Assembly: GCA_030549775.1 (NCBI GenBank) | Contig: CM060175.1 | Span: 69,469,245-69,533,244, forward strand | Length of the DNA: 64,000 bases | Direction of reading: 5' to 3' | Source: Tamarix chinensis | Taxonomy: Eukaryota > Streptophyta > Magnoliopsida > Caryophyllales > Tamaricaceae | In this document: positions 25,794 to 36,100 of the stretch, piece by piece | Layout of the letters: each line of letters opens with the position of its first letter | Numbering within the stretch: the first letter of the stretch is position 1 | The notes under the pieces: generated by a model | What the model saw: the letters and a program-made list of their open reading frames with translations, nothing else | Databases searched by the model: none | Told to the model about the DNA's origin: nothing | Position numbers and translations under genes: made by a program

Positions 25794-26426
25794 AGGATAA
25801 TGTGTCATATTTCCAATATTAGGTCACATCACTTATTTGTATACAATAAGTTTCTGGTATTAAATTTTATTTACAATTAAGACATATATATAACCAGTAT
25901 CCACATAATTAATATATATAAATGTATAATTATTATGTGCATAATTAATATATTTATATATACAATTTCTCTCTCTATATATATATATATATATGAACAC
26001 TGTCTCTGTTTATTAATTATTCAGGGACTGATATTTTTCCGTCGTCGTACGTCCCTTCTAAGTTCTAATGATTAGTACATATGTCGTGGGTTATTCCGCA
26101 AAATTAACCCAAACATACTTTGTTAGATTTGAACAAAATAAAAGGAAAATAAATAATTCAAGATACATATTTTCTATATGGTAATTCTTTATTTTCGACA
26201 TACTAGTTGCTACAGATATGGACCAATGGGGAGGGAATCCCAAAAGTTAAACGAAAGAAAAAAGAACAAAAAATAATAAGAAAGGAATAATTAGGGGCCT
26301 TGGAGTCGAACAGGAAAACGGAAGAAGAGAGAGAAATTGCCCTCTTAACTTGCTTACGAGTTACGTCAAAGGGTAAATTAACTTACCTGCTGAGAAAGAA
26401 CCTGCGTTTCTTTCGTCAGATTTCAC
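25794..26426 (+). promoter_or_regulatory. Upstream region of the ROH1-like gene
   Basis: AT-rich region with a (TA)n tract at about 25974-25995. Base composition becomes more balanced after about 26200, including a GA-rich stretch at about 26320-26337 typical of plant leaders. I see no single convincing TATA box, so the transcription start is not placed. It abuts the decayed LTR that ends near 25.79 kb. Confidence 0.35.
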
Positions 26427-26873
26427 ATGAGGTGTACGGCATTCGGGGTCGAGAAGAGATCACCTCATAGAGTTGGGACAGGATATGTAAGTTTCGTTCC
26501 ATACATATCTTCATGAATCATTGCAAATTCGTACCGTGGATCGATTTTGAAAAGATCGCTTAGATTCGCCGATCCTGGACCATTTTCTTGATTGCGGCAT
26601 GAATTAGTTCACTTCTGGGTTTTAAAATAAAGATTTATGTGTTGGGGTTTGGGTCAATCGTGTATTGTTCATTTGGCGTTTCGTGTAGCCTTTGCGCTGC
26701 CTTGATTTGTGAGTGCTTTGTCAATGAATTTGTGAGTTTCTGATTGATATCTATATGTGTTAGCTTGCATCTGTATCAATGTCCGCTAATTAAGCGTTTC
26801 ATGTTTTTCCTTTTGAGCAGACAATCTGCTGCTGATGGTTGTTTCTCTGAGGTTATATCCGGTTGAATTTTGA
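26427..26873 (+). promoter_or_regulatory. Two linked upstream ORFs in the ROH1-like leader
   Basis: An ATG at 26427 opens 20 codons that run exactly to the intron donor (26486). After splicing, the frame continues for 4 more codons and stops at TGA 26833-26835. The A of that TGA is the first base of a second ATG (26835), giving TGATG, which opens a 13-codon frame ending at 26873. The main ATG is 94 nt further on. Whether both uORFs are in the mRNA depends on the unseen transcription start. Confidence 0.45.
26487..26820 (+). other. 5' UTR intron of the ROH1-like gene
   Basis: Inferred intron. The donor is ggatat|GTAAGTTT at 26487 and the acceptor is TTTTGAGCAG ending at 26820, preceded by a T-rich tract and a ctaat branch-like sequence near 26787. 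It falls between the probable leader exon (from somewhere in 26.3-26.4 kb) and the exon carrying the ATG. Leader introns are common in this family. There is no transcript evidence here. Confidence 0.65.
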
Positions 26874-26966
26874 GATCTGTTTCAGTTCTTGGGTTCTGGT
26901 TTAAATCGGTTGAGTTGGTGTAAGTAAGGGCAAGTTTCTCCTGGTGACTGGTAGTTCGCAAATATC

Positions 26967-28184
26967 ATGCCTTCGACAGAGAATCATGGATCTTCCAGTT
27001 CGTTTGCCTCATTTGGCCGTTCTATTTGGAGTATAGGGCGTGAACAGGTTCATTCAGTTGAGCCTGTTCAAAACTCGTCATCAGGTGAGGAAGTGGAGCT
27101 TCAAGCCTTTGAGAGGGATGTATTAAACAGATTTCGTAACCTTTCACATGCTAGTGATGATGAACTGCTATCCCTGGGATGGATACAAAAACTTTTGGAT
27201 GCATTTATCAGCTGCCAAGAGGACTTCAGGCTCCTGTTGTTGAACAATAGATCTCTGGTGTCCAAACAACCTCTGGATCACGTTGTCTCTGATTACTTCG
27301 AGATGAGTGTGAAGGCGCTTGACATTTGTAATGCAGCTCGTGATGGGATTGAGAGATTAAGACAATGGGGGAAACTCGTGGAAATAGTCCTCTCTGCGCT
27401 GGCTTCGTGTAAGAAAACCACAACTGCCAATACAGTAAGCGAAGGTCAGTTTCGTAGGGCGAGGAAAGCTTTGATGGAATTGGCTATTGCGATGTTAGAT
27501 GAAAAGGATTCTAGTAGCATGTTTTCATGCCGGAATCGGTCTTTTGGGCGTCATAAAAATGTTAATTCTAGCAGCAAGGATCATCATCGACGTCACAGCC
27601 AACCAGGCCATTCTCGGTCACTGTCATGGAGCGTGTCACACACGTGGTCTGCAACTAAGCAGCTGCAATCTATTGCAAGCAGCTTAGTTCCTCCTCACAA
27701 GAATGATATTATGGCCACAAGCGGTCTTGCTATACCTGTCTTTATAATGAGGTGTGTATTGATGTTTACTTGTTGGGCTCTTGTGGCTGCAATTCCTTGT
27801 CAAGACCGCAGCCTCCAGTGCCAGTATACTATTCCTCGACACTTTTCTTGGGGGGCACCTCTATTGTCTCTGCATGAACGGATTTTAGAGGAATCAAAGA
27901 AACGAGGGCGTCGTAACTCAAATGGACTCTTGCTGGAGATATATCATATCGAGAAAAGCTCGCAGCACTTGATGGATTTGGTAGATACAGCTGAGTTCCC
28001 ACTAGGTGATGAACGAAGGACAGAATTGGAGCAGGCAGTGGACGGTCTTGCTCTGGTTTGTGGAGTTATAAAGAGTGGATTGGATCCTCTGGAACGCCAA
28101 ATCAGGCTAGTATTTAGAAAAGTTATGAACTGTCGAATTGAGGGCCTTGAATTCTTAACTGGGGTGAACAGTGATCCCTCCTGA
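26967..28184 (+). CDS. ROH1/BYPASS1-like protein (DUF793 family), 405 aa
   Basis: Single-exon CDS running from ATG 26967 to TGA 28182-28184. The N-terminus (MPSTENHGS...SFASFGRSIWSI) and the body (LSLGWIQKLLDAFISCQEDF; YFEMSVKALDICNAARDGIE; an LRQWGKLVEIVLSAL segment) match the plant DUF793/ROH1-domain family over its full usual length of about 400 residues. Residues about 200-230 form a basic, Ser/His-rich stretch with the family signature SRSLSWSVS, followed by one hydrophobic segment at about 250-275 that could be a membrane span or buried helix. The C-terminal third is helical and ends at the family's usual position. In Arabidopsis, ROH1 proteins interact with exocyst EXO70 subunits and BYPASS1 affects a root-derived signal; the exact role here is inferred only at family level. 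The promoter lies in 25.8-26.4 kb, the leader contains an intron, and the gene converges on PRP38B. I do not assign an ortholog. Confidence 0.9.
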   Translation: MPSTENHGSSSSFASFGRSIWSIGREQVHSVEPVQNSSSGEEVELQAFERDVLNRFRNLSHASDDELLSLGWIQKLLDAFISCQEDFRLLLLNNRSLVSKQPLDHVVSDYFEMSVKALDICNAARDGIERLRQWGKLVEIVLSALASCKKTTTANTVSEGQFRRARKALMELAIAMLDEKDSSSMFSCRNRSFGRHKNVNSSSKDHHRRHSQPGHSRSLSWSVSHTWSATKQLQSIASSLVPPHKNDIMATSGLAIPVFIMRCVLMFTCWALVAAIPCQDRSLQCQYTIPRHFSWGAPLLSLHERILEESKKRGRRNSNGLLLEIYHIEKSSQHLMDLVDTAEFPLGDERRTELEQAVDGLALVCGVIKSGLDPLERQIRLVFRKVMNCRIEGLEFLTGVNSDPS

Positions 28185-29183
28185 GTCCCAAGTGACGCGA
28201 AGATTAAAATGCTGCTGACAATACAAGAAGGTTGAAGAGGGCTCTGCTCACTTTTCCATTTTCTTCTCATGCTAAGACTTGTATACACAGTTGGAATTCT
28301 GTCATTAAACAGCGTACAAGGTTGAGCTTTACCCTTGTGTGTGCATGCCAGCCCGCATATCATGGAGTTCATCTAAGTTGTTTCAGTTTGTTATTCATTT
28401 ATTGTTCTTGGTTCTAGGCGCAATCGGACCCAGAGGGACATCTCATTGCACTTCTGTTGGGGGTGTTAAACCCTGTTATCAGCTTTGAATATTACTCTCT
28501 AAGGTCTACTGTCCATATTGCTTGTTAGTCTGTCTTCCCTAATAGCTCCGAACGTTAGTTCTGAAACACAATGTCTTGAACTTCCAGGGAATCCTATGAC
28601 GCGATTGACCTTCAATGTTGCAGTTGCTGGTCTAGCCTCAGTTGTGAAGGTTCAGTCACCAGCTAAATAACTTGGGGCATTGCCTGGGAATGGATCTCTT
28701 CTTACACGCCCCAAGGTACAAGTACATAAACCAGAAACCTGTATTCAATCTTGTCACGCCAAATACAGAACAAGGATTGAAGGATTGTTTTTATAAAAGG
28801 GCCAGCGAGTATACAAGTACACATTTAAAACGTAAGACCGACAAGTGACAATGTGGGACAAGAGAGCCACGTTCGAAGGAAAACAACAAATGCTACATAG
28901 ACGCGTTACTTTTCCCACAGAACGTATGTATTAAACTATAAATTCCAAAAGCAAAAGGTCGTGAATATAAATTGTCTGAACTGATATACAACATACATGT
29001 ATTATCCATCAGACAGGACATGCTTCAACAATTTATATCCCCAATTCTGATAAAATTTCCGATTGCTATGAGATGAAAAAAGGGTTGCCGCAACCAGAGT
29101 TGGATAAAGTTTTGAAGCCAGCAGAAACACATTATTTTGGCTTACGCATCACCAACGACATCTACCATCACATAACTGCGGAC
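28185..29183. other. Convergent intergenic region (3' UTRs)
   Basis: About 1 kb between the TGA of the ROH1-like gene and the stop codon of PRP38B. The base composition is balanced and unlike the surrounding repeats, consistent with two 3' UTRs. No further ORF, RNA gene or repeat was recognised, and poly(A) sites were not resolved. Confidence 0.5.
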
Positions 29184-30107
29184 CTACTTCCAAGAGGAGC
29201 CGCCTAATCGAATAACCTCTTCAGTACCACTATTCCTGCTAAACACTCCGTCAACTTTCTTACCGTCACCAAAGTCACCATAAAGATCTTTAAGCTTAGC
29301 CAAATTGCTTGATGAAGATGACTTGTCTTTGCTGCGATCTACGTGAGAACTGGACTGATAATCAACGTGTTCGCTTCTAGAGGCTTGCAAACTTTGGCTC
29401 CTGCTTCTGCTCCTCCGGCTTGGACTTGGGCTCACACTCCTGCTCCGGCGGTAACTGTTTTCCTTGCGCCTGCTACTTTCATAATCTCTTCTGCTTTCCC
29501 TTTCAGAAAACCGTGACCTTCGATCATAATCACGCCTCTTGTCTCTTTCTCGATCGTCCTCTCTATCCCTGCTTCTCTCATGTTGCCTTTTTGAGTCAAG
29601 TATCTTGTCTCTTTCTCGATCATCCTCTCTATCCCTGCTTCTCTCTCGTCGCCTATCGGATTCACGATCTCTACCTTTCACTCTGTCCATGTCCCTGTCA
29701 CGGTATCCATTCCTCTCTCTATCTCGTTCTCCATATCTATCTCTTGCCCTGTCCCCATTCCTGTCCGAATAGTCTCGATCTGATAATTCACGGCTCTGAC
29801 TACGACGACTACTGGGAGACCTTCGGACATCTTCACTATTGCTTCCGTCATATGGATGAGGCGGTAGAGCGCGGCGTACAGGAGAGGAGTCCCTGGTCGA
29901 TGCACGATGAGGTGCTCGTTGGCCAAAAGAGACAGAAAGAGCTGCTTTGACAGATGGCGGCCGACGAGCGGTGTCATCAGATCCCTGGCGACTGTTCTCT
30001 CCTGTCGCACCAGATGTTTTTGTAGGGAGCTTCATCCTTTCAAGATTCCCTGTGATTTGCCGCAGTACAGGAACAGGAATTCGGGGGAACAAGGTATCAA
30101 AATAATA
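29184..30107 (-). CDS. PRP38B: PRP38B coding exon 4 (RS-domain exon, 307 aa plus stop)
   Basis: Opens with YYFDTLFPRIPVPVLRQ after acceptor TTTATGCAG and runs to the stop at 29184. It holds the end of the PRP38 domain and the whole Arg/Ser/Asp-rich tail. A 66-bp in-frame direct duplication (offset 29538 to 29604) produces two copies of a 22-residue unit starting ERSRDREDDRERDK. The ORF upstream of 30107 in the same frame is intron sequence. Confidence 0.92.
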   Translation of the reverse strand, partial: YYFDTLFPRIPVPVLRQITGNLERMKLPTKTSGATGENSRQGSDDTARRPPSVKAALSVSFGQRAPHRASTRDSSPVRRALPPHPYDGSNSEDVRRSPSSRRSQSRELSDRDYSDRNGDRARDRYGERDRERNGYRDRDMDRVKGRDRESDRRRERSRDREDDRERDKILDSKRQHERSRDREDDRERDKRRDYDRRSRFSERESRRDYESSRRKENSYRRSRSVSPSPSRRSRSRSQSLQASRSEHVDYQSSSHVDRSKDKSSSSSNLAKLKDLYGDFGDGKKVDGVFSRNSGTEEVIRLGGSSWK

Positions 30108-33100
30108 CTGCATAAACAGAGCGAAAAAAGGAAAAATCTCAGCCAATAGGCAGGGCAGCATATGATCATTGGAGGCTAATTACAAAAAGAAAATAGAAAT
30201 AAAAATGTCAAACAAATCACCACTGCTTCCAGGTCAGTTACTTTCTTCAAAATCGAGGCTCCTGTCTAGATTCCTCATCTGTTCCTTTTTCTTCCCCTTC
30301 CTTTTGGCTTTTAGTCTACATCCGTTATTTTTCATAATGCCACGACAATCGGTCAGAACAGCTTAATCTAGGGCAAAATCACCATGGACCTCAACATACT
30401 TAGACGATAGTTCCCTAGTACCTTTATCTATTTCAATTTTCAAGTTTAACGACCCTCATGTTTTTATGTTTAAACCGAATATGTACCAGGCACACCTATT
30501 TTCACACTTTCAGAGTGGGCCCAAATGTCCTCGGCACCTAAAACTGCCTCCAGTTTTCACAATTATGCGCACATTTGCTCCAGAACTGTATTTTTCATAA
30601 CTGCCCATAAGGGAATTTCTCTCAGAATAGTGGACAATTTCAGGCGGATCAGAAGTAAAAATATGTTCCCTTAGTCTCAATGCATTCACATCTCTACAAC
30701 TGTCAGTCAATGACAAATGACAACGCCCTATTACTAGCATCTTACAAAACTGATAGCAACAAACATCAGGCCAAGTGACCCAAGACTTGAGCCAGACACT
30801 ACAGAACTTCAGCTACAAATGACTTTAGAAGGTGGTTGATACTTGATAGTTAAATTTATAATATAATACAATAAAAGCCGGTGAACTTCAGTTTTCCATT
30901 AATCCATGAACATGGAACCAGAGAAGATCAAGAAACCTTTATAGACATGATTTTGGTTTTCAAAATTGATAATTAAAATATATAACAAGCGATCAAGACT
31001 AATGAATAAACCTAGAAACTTTAGCCCAATCAATGGTCATCATCTGGTTTTCATTAGTTACATTAAACTTCAAGGAAATCTAATATAGAGTCAATTAATA
31101 GCAGACCTGTTATCAGCAGAAGAAATGATAAGACAGACAGTAACATGTCTTCAAAAGGAAAAAGTGGGGCAGTCGTTTATACTAAGCAAAACTTCCTGGA
31201 CCACACATGAACACATTGAGGGTACATACCTGGCCAAGAAGTAAATCTCGAACATATACACCCATTGTGGTCATTCTTCTATCAGATCCTGGTGAAAATT
31301 CCTACAGAAAATGGACCAAGAAGCCACAGAATAAGTCATACATGCATGACACAGTTCAAACACCCAAAAGTACTTGACTAGCAGAAATCTTATATAAGGC
31401 AACATGGTGAAGCATGCATTACAATACAATGCTCAGAGGAACCAGGGGTAAATCTTTCTGTGTTCCCTTGTGGCCATGCCCTCCATAAAGAAAACTGCTA
31501 CCCAGCAAATTGGACAAGACAATGATACTAAGTTGCTTGTTAAACTTAAGGGAAACGTCTAACAAGAAAGCATTAGATCCTCAGGGCCTGAGAAGAGGCA
31601 GTTTACAGGGAGGGTCCAAAGTTCATTACTTTGGCTATGTTAGCAAAATTTTAATTACAATAACATCAATATAAAATTAGTGATGATGATAATAGTAGTA
31701 ATAATAGTAGTAATAAAAAAAATACTAATTATGAAAATAGAGATAGTAAAATAATAAAAGTAAATAATACATTAAAGGCTTTAAATCAGATCAGCAGGAA
31801 AATATACAGAGAACACACCCTTTGCCTCTTTTTTCTAACTCAAATCACTGTGACTTCTATCAGTTTGGTAGATTCTCTATCAACAAACATAAACCCAAAT
31901 AATATGGCCACTCCCAAATGACAAAGTTCAGCTGACCTCTATACCCTGCCAAGACCTGCTTGGTGAAGATGTCGTATAACCTAGATTTGCAATCTTAAAT
32001 TCATATCAATTATCCACTAAGGTTGGGATTTATCAAAGAAAAGGAAAAAAAAATCATTCTAAACATAAGATGCATTACAATTACATGCACAACAGAGATA
32101 AAATGTACATTTCATCCCTTAACCATTGATTCTTCAGCAAAGTATTCTATAGTTTATATATGCAGTCTAATATGCCACCATGCCTTCAGCATATGCCCAC
32201 AAATTGAAGGCAATGGTCAGCATTGCTGGCAGTGGATTCAAACAGTTTTAGACATTGAAGCCATGTCCCACTTAATAGCTTGACAGATTTAGGCTTGGGA
32301 AAGTTGACCCAGCCCAAATGACCTAGCTCGAGTGATTTAGCTCAAACCCAAACCCCATTTTAGCCAAAAATTTTAAACTGGATCTCAATCGAAAAAACCA
32401 AACCAAAAACTGACCCAAGGTTAAAGCGTTAATAACTTGCACCCAAACTGACACAAGCTAAAATAACAAACCCTATACTAATTGGCCCGAACCCAATCCA
32501 TATTTGAACATAAATAAACTAAAGTCAAATTCCATTCACAAAGGCAACACCTTACTTCATATCAAATTACTACCTAGACATCGACAAACTATCTTATTAA
32601 CAAAATTGTGTAAACGAATGACTAAATCCATACAACATAAAAAACTAAAATAGTAATACTATGGTATCCTCACTTTATTTTCACATCACCAGATAGATTC
32701 AATCATAGTAGTAAAAGTGACAATTATAATAATTTTAAAAAAAAAACATTTCTAATAGCAGTAATAATAACAACAACAGTTATTATAAGATCAGGCCCTA
32801 TAACCATATAGAAATCTCCTCACATATGCCAGTGGTAACCCAACAGAATCATACAGCATTGGCTCATTCTATCATGAGATGAGGAAGCATGGTGCCAAAA
32901 GATGGTGAACTAAACTAGTTTGGTACCTTGTATCTGCACCTGGACACAAGTTTTTGCTATGGTTGGCAGCACAACATATACTCCCTACTAGAGACCGATT
33001 GCAAAAGATAGGGATAAATGGAGGAACCCGATGTGCTCTCTGCAATGGGCATGATGAAACAGTTTGACATCTCTTCATGGAGTGCAAGTACACAAGACAA

Positions 33101-36100
33101 ATATGGAGTAAGTTTGGCAGATGGGACCCTATTCGTGCAGGGGAGAAAGAACTCAGGATACTTGTAAAGAGGACCACGCAATCAAAAAAGAAGTAACATG
33201 TGTTGTATGCTTTATATGCCTCCTTGGTAGCTCACATTTGGAGTGCAACAAAAGAATATTCTAAGACAAGGCTACGGAACGCAGTATTTTATTAGTTTTT
33301 GAGGACATAGTCAGCTTACTTGATTCTATTAGTTTTTGACATGAGAGTTTGGATGTAAATGAAATCATTACTTATCAAAGAAAAAAAAATAACATTTATT
33401 ATATTTTTAAAAGGTAACAATTATAGTAACTACTATTATAAATTAAAATAATAGCAATAATTATTATCGTAATTATAATTATTATAACAATCACGGCAAT
33501 AAATAATAATATTATTATGATAATAATAGTTATCGCTATATTTATCATAATAATTATAATTTGTTATTATTACATATATTATGATAATAAAGCATAGTAA
33601 TAATAATAAATCGTAAAATTCAACATATTTCTTACATTAAATTAATAATAACCAATGTCAAAGTAAAATCTAAATAGAGGGTCAAGCCCCAACCCAACAT
33701 CCATCTAACCCAACATTTGACTTCAACCTGAAACAATCCAACCCAAATCATACCTAATTGCACAACAAACCCAATTTTAACCTGATCCAAAATGACCGGA
33801 CCCATATGACACATTTGTCCACCTCTTTTTAGCTACAACCACTACGATGGTGGGTTCAATATAAGAACATAAAACACACACTTCAAATGTTAAGTTGCAA
33901 GATGATTAGCATAGAAAGAAAGAAAAGAAAGGATGTGGAAGGATAGAAGGGAATTCAGACAGGGCAGAAGAAATGGCCGGAATAATTATTATTCACAAAA
34001 CTGAGGACAATAATAAGTTAAGGCCACATACATACCGATTAACAAAACATTCTATAAATCAACTCTAGCATTAACAGAATATTTCTCGTCCCCAAATTCT
34101 TTCAGGAACACGAAATGTCTTACGCTTAATAGTTGAACACGATACAAAGGACAGCAATAGAAGACTTCCATGCTCTTTGGCGATATGGAAAGAGAGAAGT
34201 ATAAAGCTATGTTTAAGGATTTGCGTTATATTTAGGATTTTTTTATGATTTTTGACATTACCACAATTTTAGGCATGTAGAGATTTTATTAGTATTTAAG
34301 ATGAATACTACGTAAAACAAATAAAAAAAATAAAAATAAATAAAACTGAAGTAACAACCCAGTATGAATCCCCAGAGTCATATGCTTTGAGAGGTCCAAA
34401 CGTAGGCAACTTCCTAGTAACATAGTGTTTACACAATACCTGTGTAACACTTGAGAAGGCGGTTCAAACATGGACCCACGTACCCAAACCCCTAGTCTTA
34501 CCCACAAGATTACATCTTCTTTGGATTCAAACATAGACCCAGGAAATAAACAATTCAGAAAGCAATATTTTTTTTCCTACAATAATATGTTTCAAAAATA
34601 ATCTCTTTTCTTCTAGACGTCTAATAAACATTCTTTCTAGAAACTGGTGCTTAGACAACAAACCACACTTCAATGAAGGCATAATGAAATGCGTACATCA
34701 ACTTAAAAATCAAGTACAGAATATTGGTTTCAGATATACTTTTGCATCCAACGGGAATATATTACTTCAACAGTCTGATTTTGAGCTAAATATTTCACAA
34801 ATTCGTAATTTAAATTACAAGATATTTTTTTTATAATTCTTCGTAAGTCGAAGCCAACCAGTTTACATCAGAATTTGTATTTGTTCTGATAAACATCTTA
34901 AAATATAATTAAATTTCATAGTGTGCTAAAAATCTCAGACTGAATCAGAATTGGTTCACAGCTTGCATTAGATTATTTTTTCCTCCAAATTGAGATTCTG
35001 GATATTACTTCGATGTATATGCACCTCCAACAAGGACTTTATTTACTATTAAATTTTCACCTTCTAACAAAACTTCAAAAGGTTGAAAGAGATGTTTCTA
35101 CAAAGTTTTTGCGCCAAGTTTTCAGAAAGAAATATTCTCCTTGATGTTGAAGATAAGAAACGACAAATTGTTGCCTAAAATTATTAATTCCTAAATCAAC
35201 TTGTTTCCTAATAACAACCTTTCCCAAAATTCACCTTCAATATCAAAGAATCTCTCAATAATTCTAAAGTTACAGCAATAAATATTAATACATCTAAAAT
35301 CCTGACAAAAAAGTAGAAGTAACAGCCATTATGAATCTCGCCATTGACAATGTTTGGAAAGGTTAAAATGTATGCAACCTGCCAACCTCCCTTTACTAGC
35401 TTAGGGGTTTGTAATGGATTGTTTTTAAAAAATCATGAAGAATGCCTTATGAGGTGGATTTGAACTAAATTCCTTTATATTCCCAAATAAACATGGCACT
35501 AACACTTCAGTGCTCTAACCCTTAGCCTTAACCTAAATCTGAAAATATGACATAAATCAAAATTTGGGCCTCCCACCTCCTATAATTTCAACATCATAGG
35601 AGCATCAAATTTTGATTTGCATTCTTCAAACATTACTATTTAAGTAATGAAGAACGTTTGTCTTCATTAGGCTTGATATGATAGAGGCGAGGTGGAAGAA
35701 TACGTAGAATGCATGGTCATAACACATTTCGTGTCTCTGAATTTATATGGACAAAAATATCTTCTGAAAGTAGAATCACATTTGCATAGAATATGTTATC
35801 AAAAAATACAAGTAGCTTCCATCATTATATGCAGTTTTAATGATTGAACACTGATAAATGTTATAAAAAGATTATTCCTCGTGTTTATCTTATTATTCTC
35901 TTTCTCAATTCTCCTCTTCTTTCTCTTATTGCCTATGTAATTCCCTTCTACTTCAGTTCCTCTTCTAATTTTCTTCTCTATCAGTTCAGTTTAAGAGCCT
36001 AACCTTGTTCCTGCATTCCGCTGCACAAAGCTCATCATCCCACTTTTGTCAGAAAACTCAATGATTGGTCAGAGTTCAATTTTGGTGTTTATAGTTTCAT

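Noticed and set aside
29420..30010. Long frames on both strands opposite the RS domain (up to 176 codons)
   Set aside because: Shadows of the arginine/serine codon bias of PRP38B exon 4.
32872..33181. Two - strand frames of 74-101 codons
   Set aside because: Antisense of the LINE zinc-binding region on the + strand.
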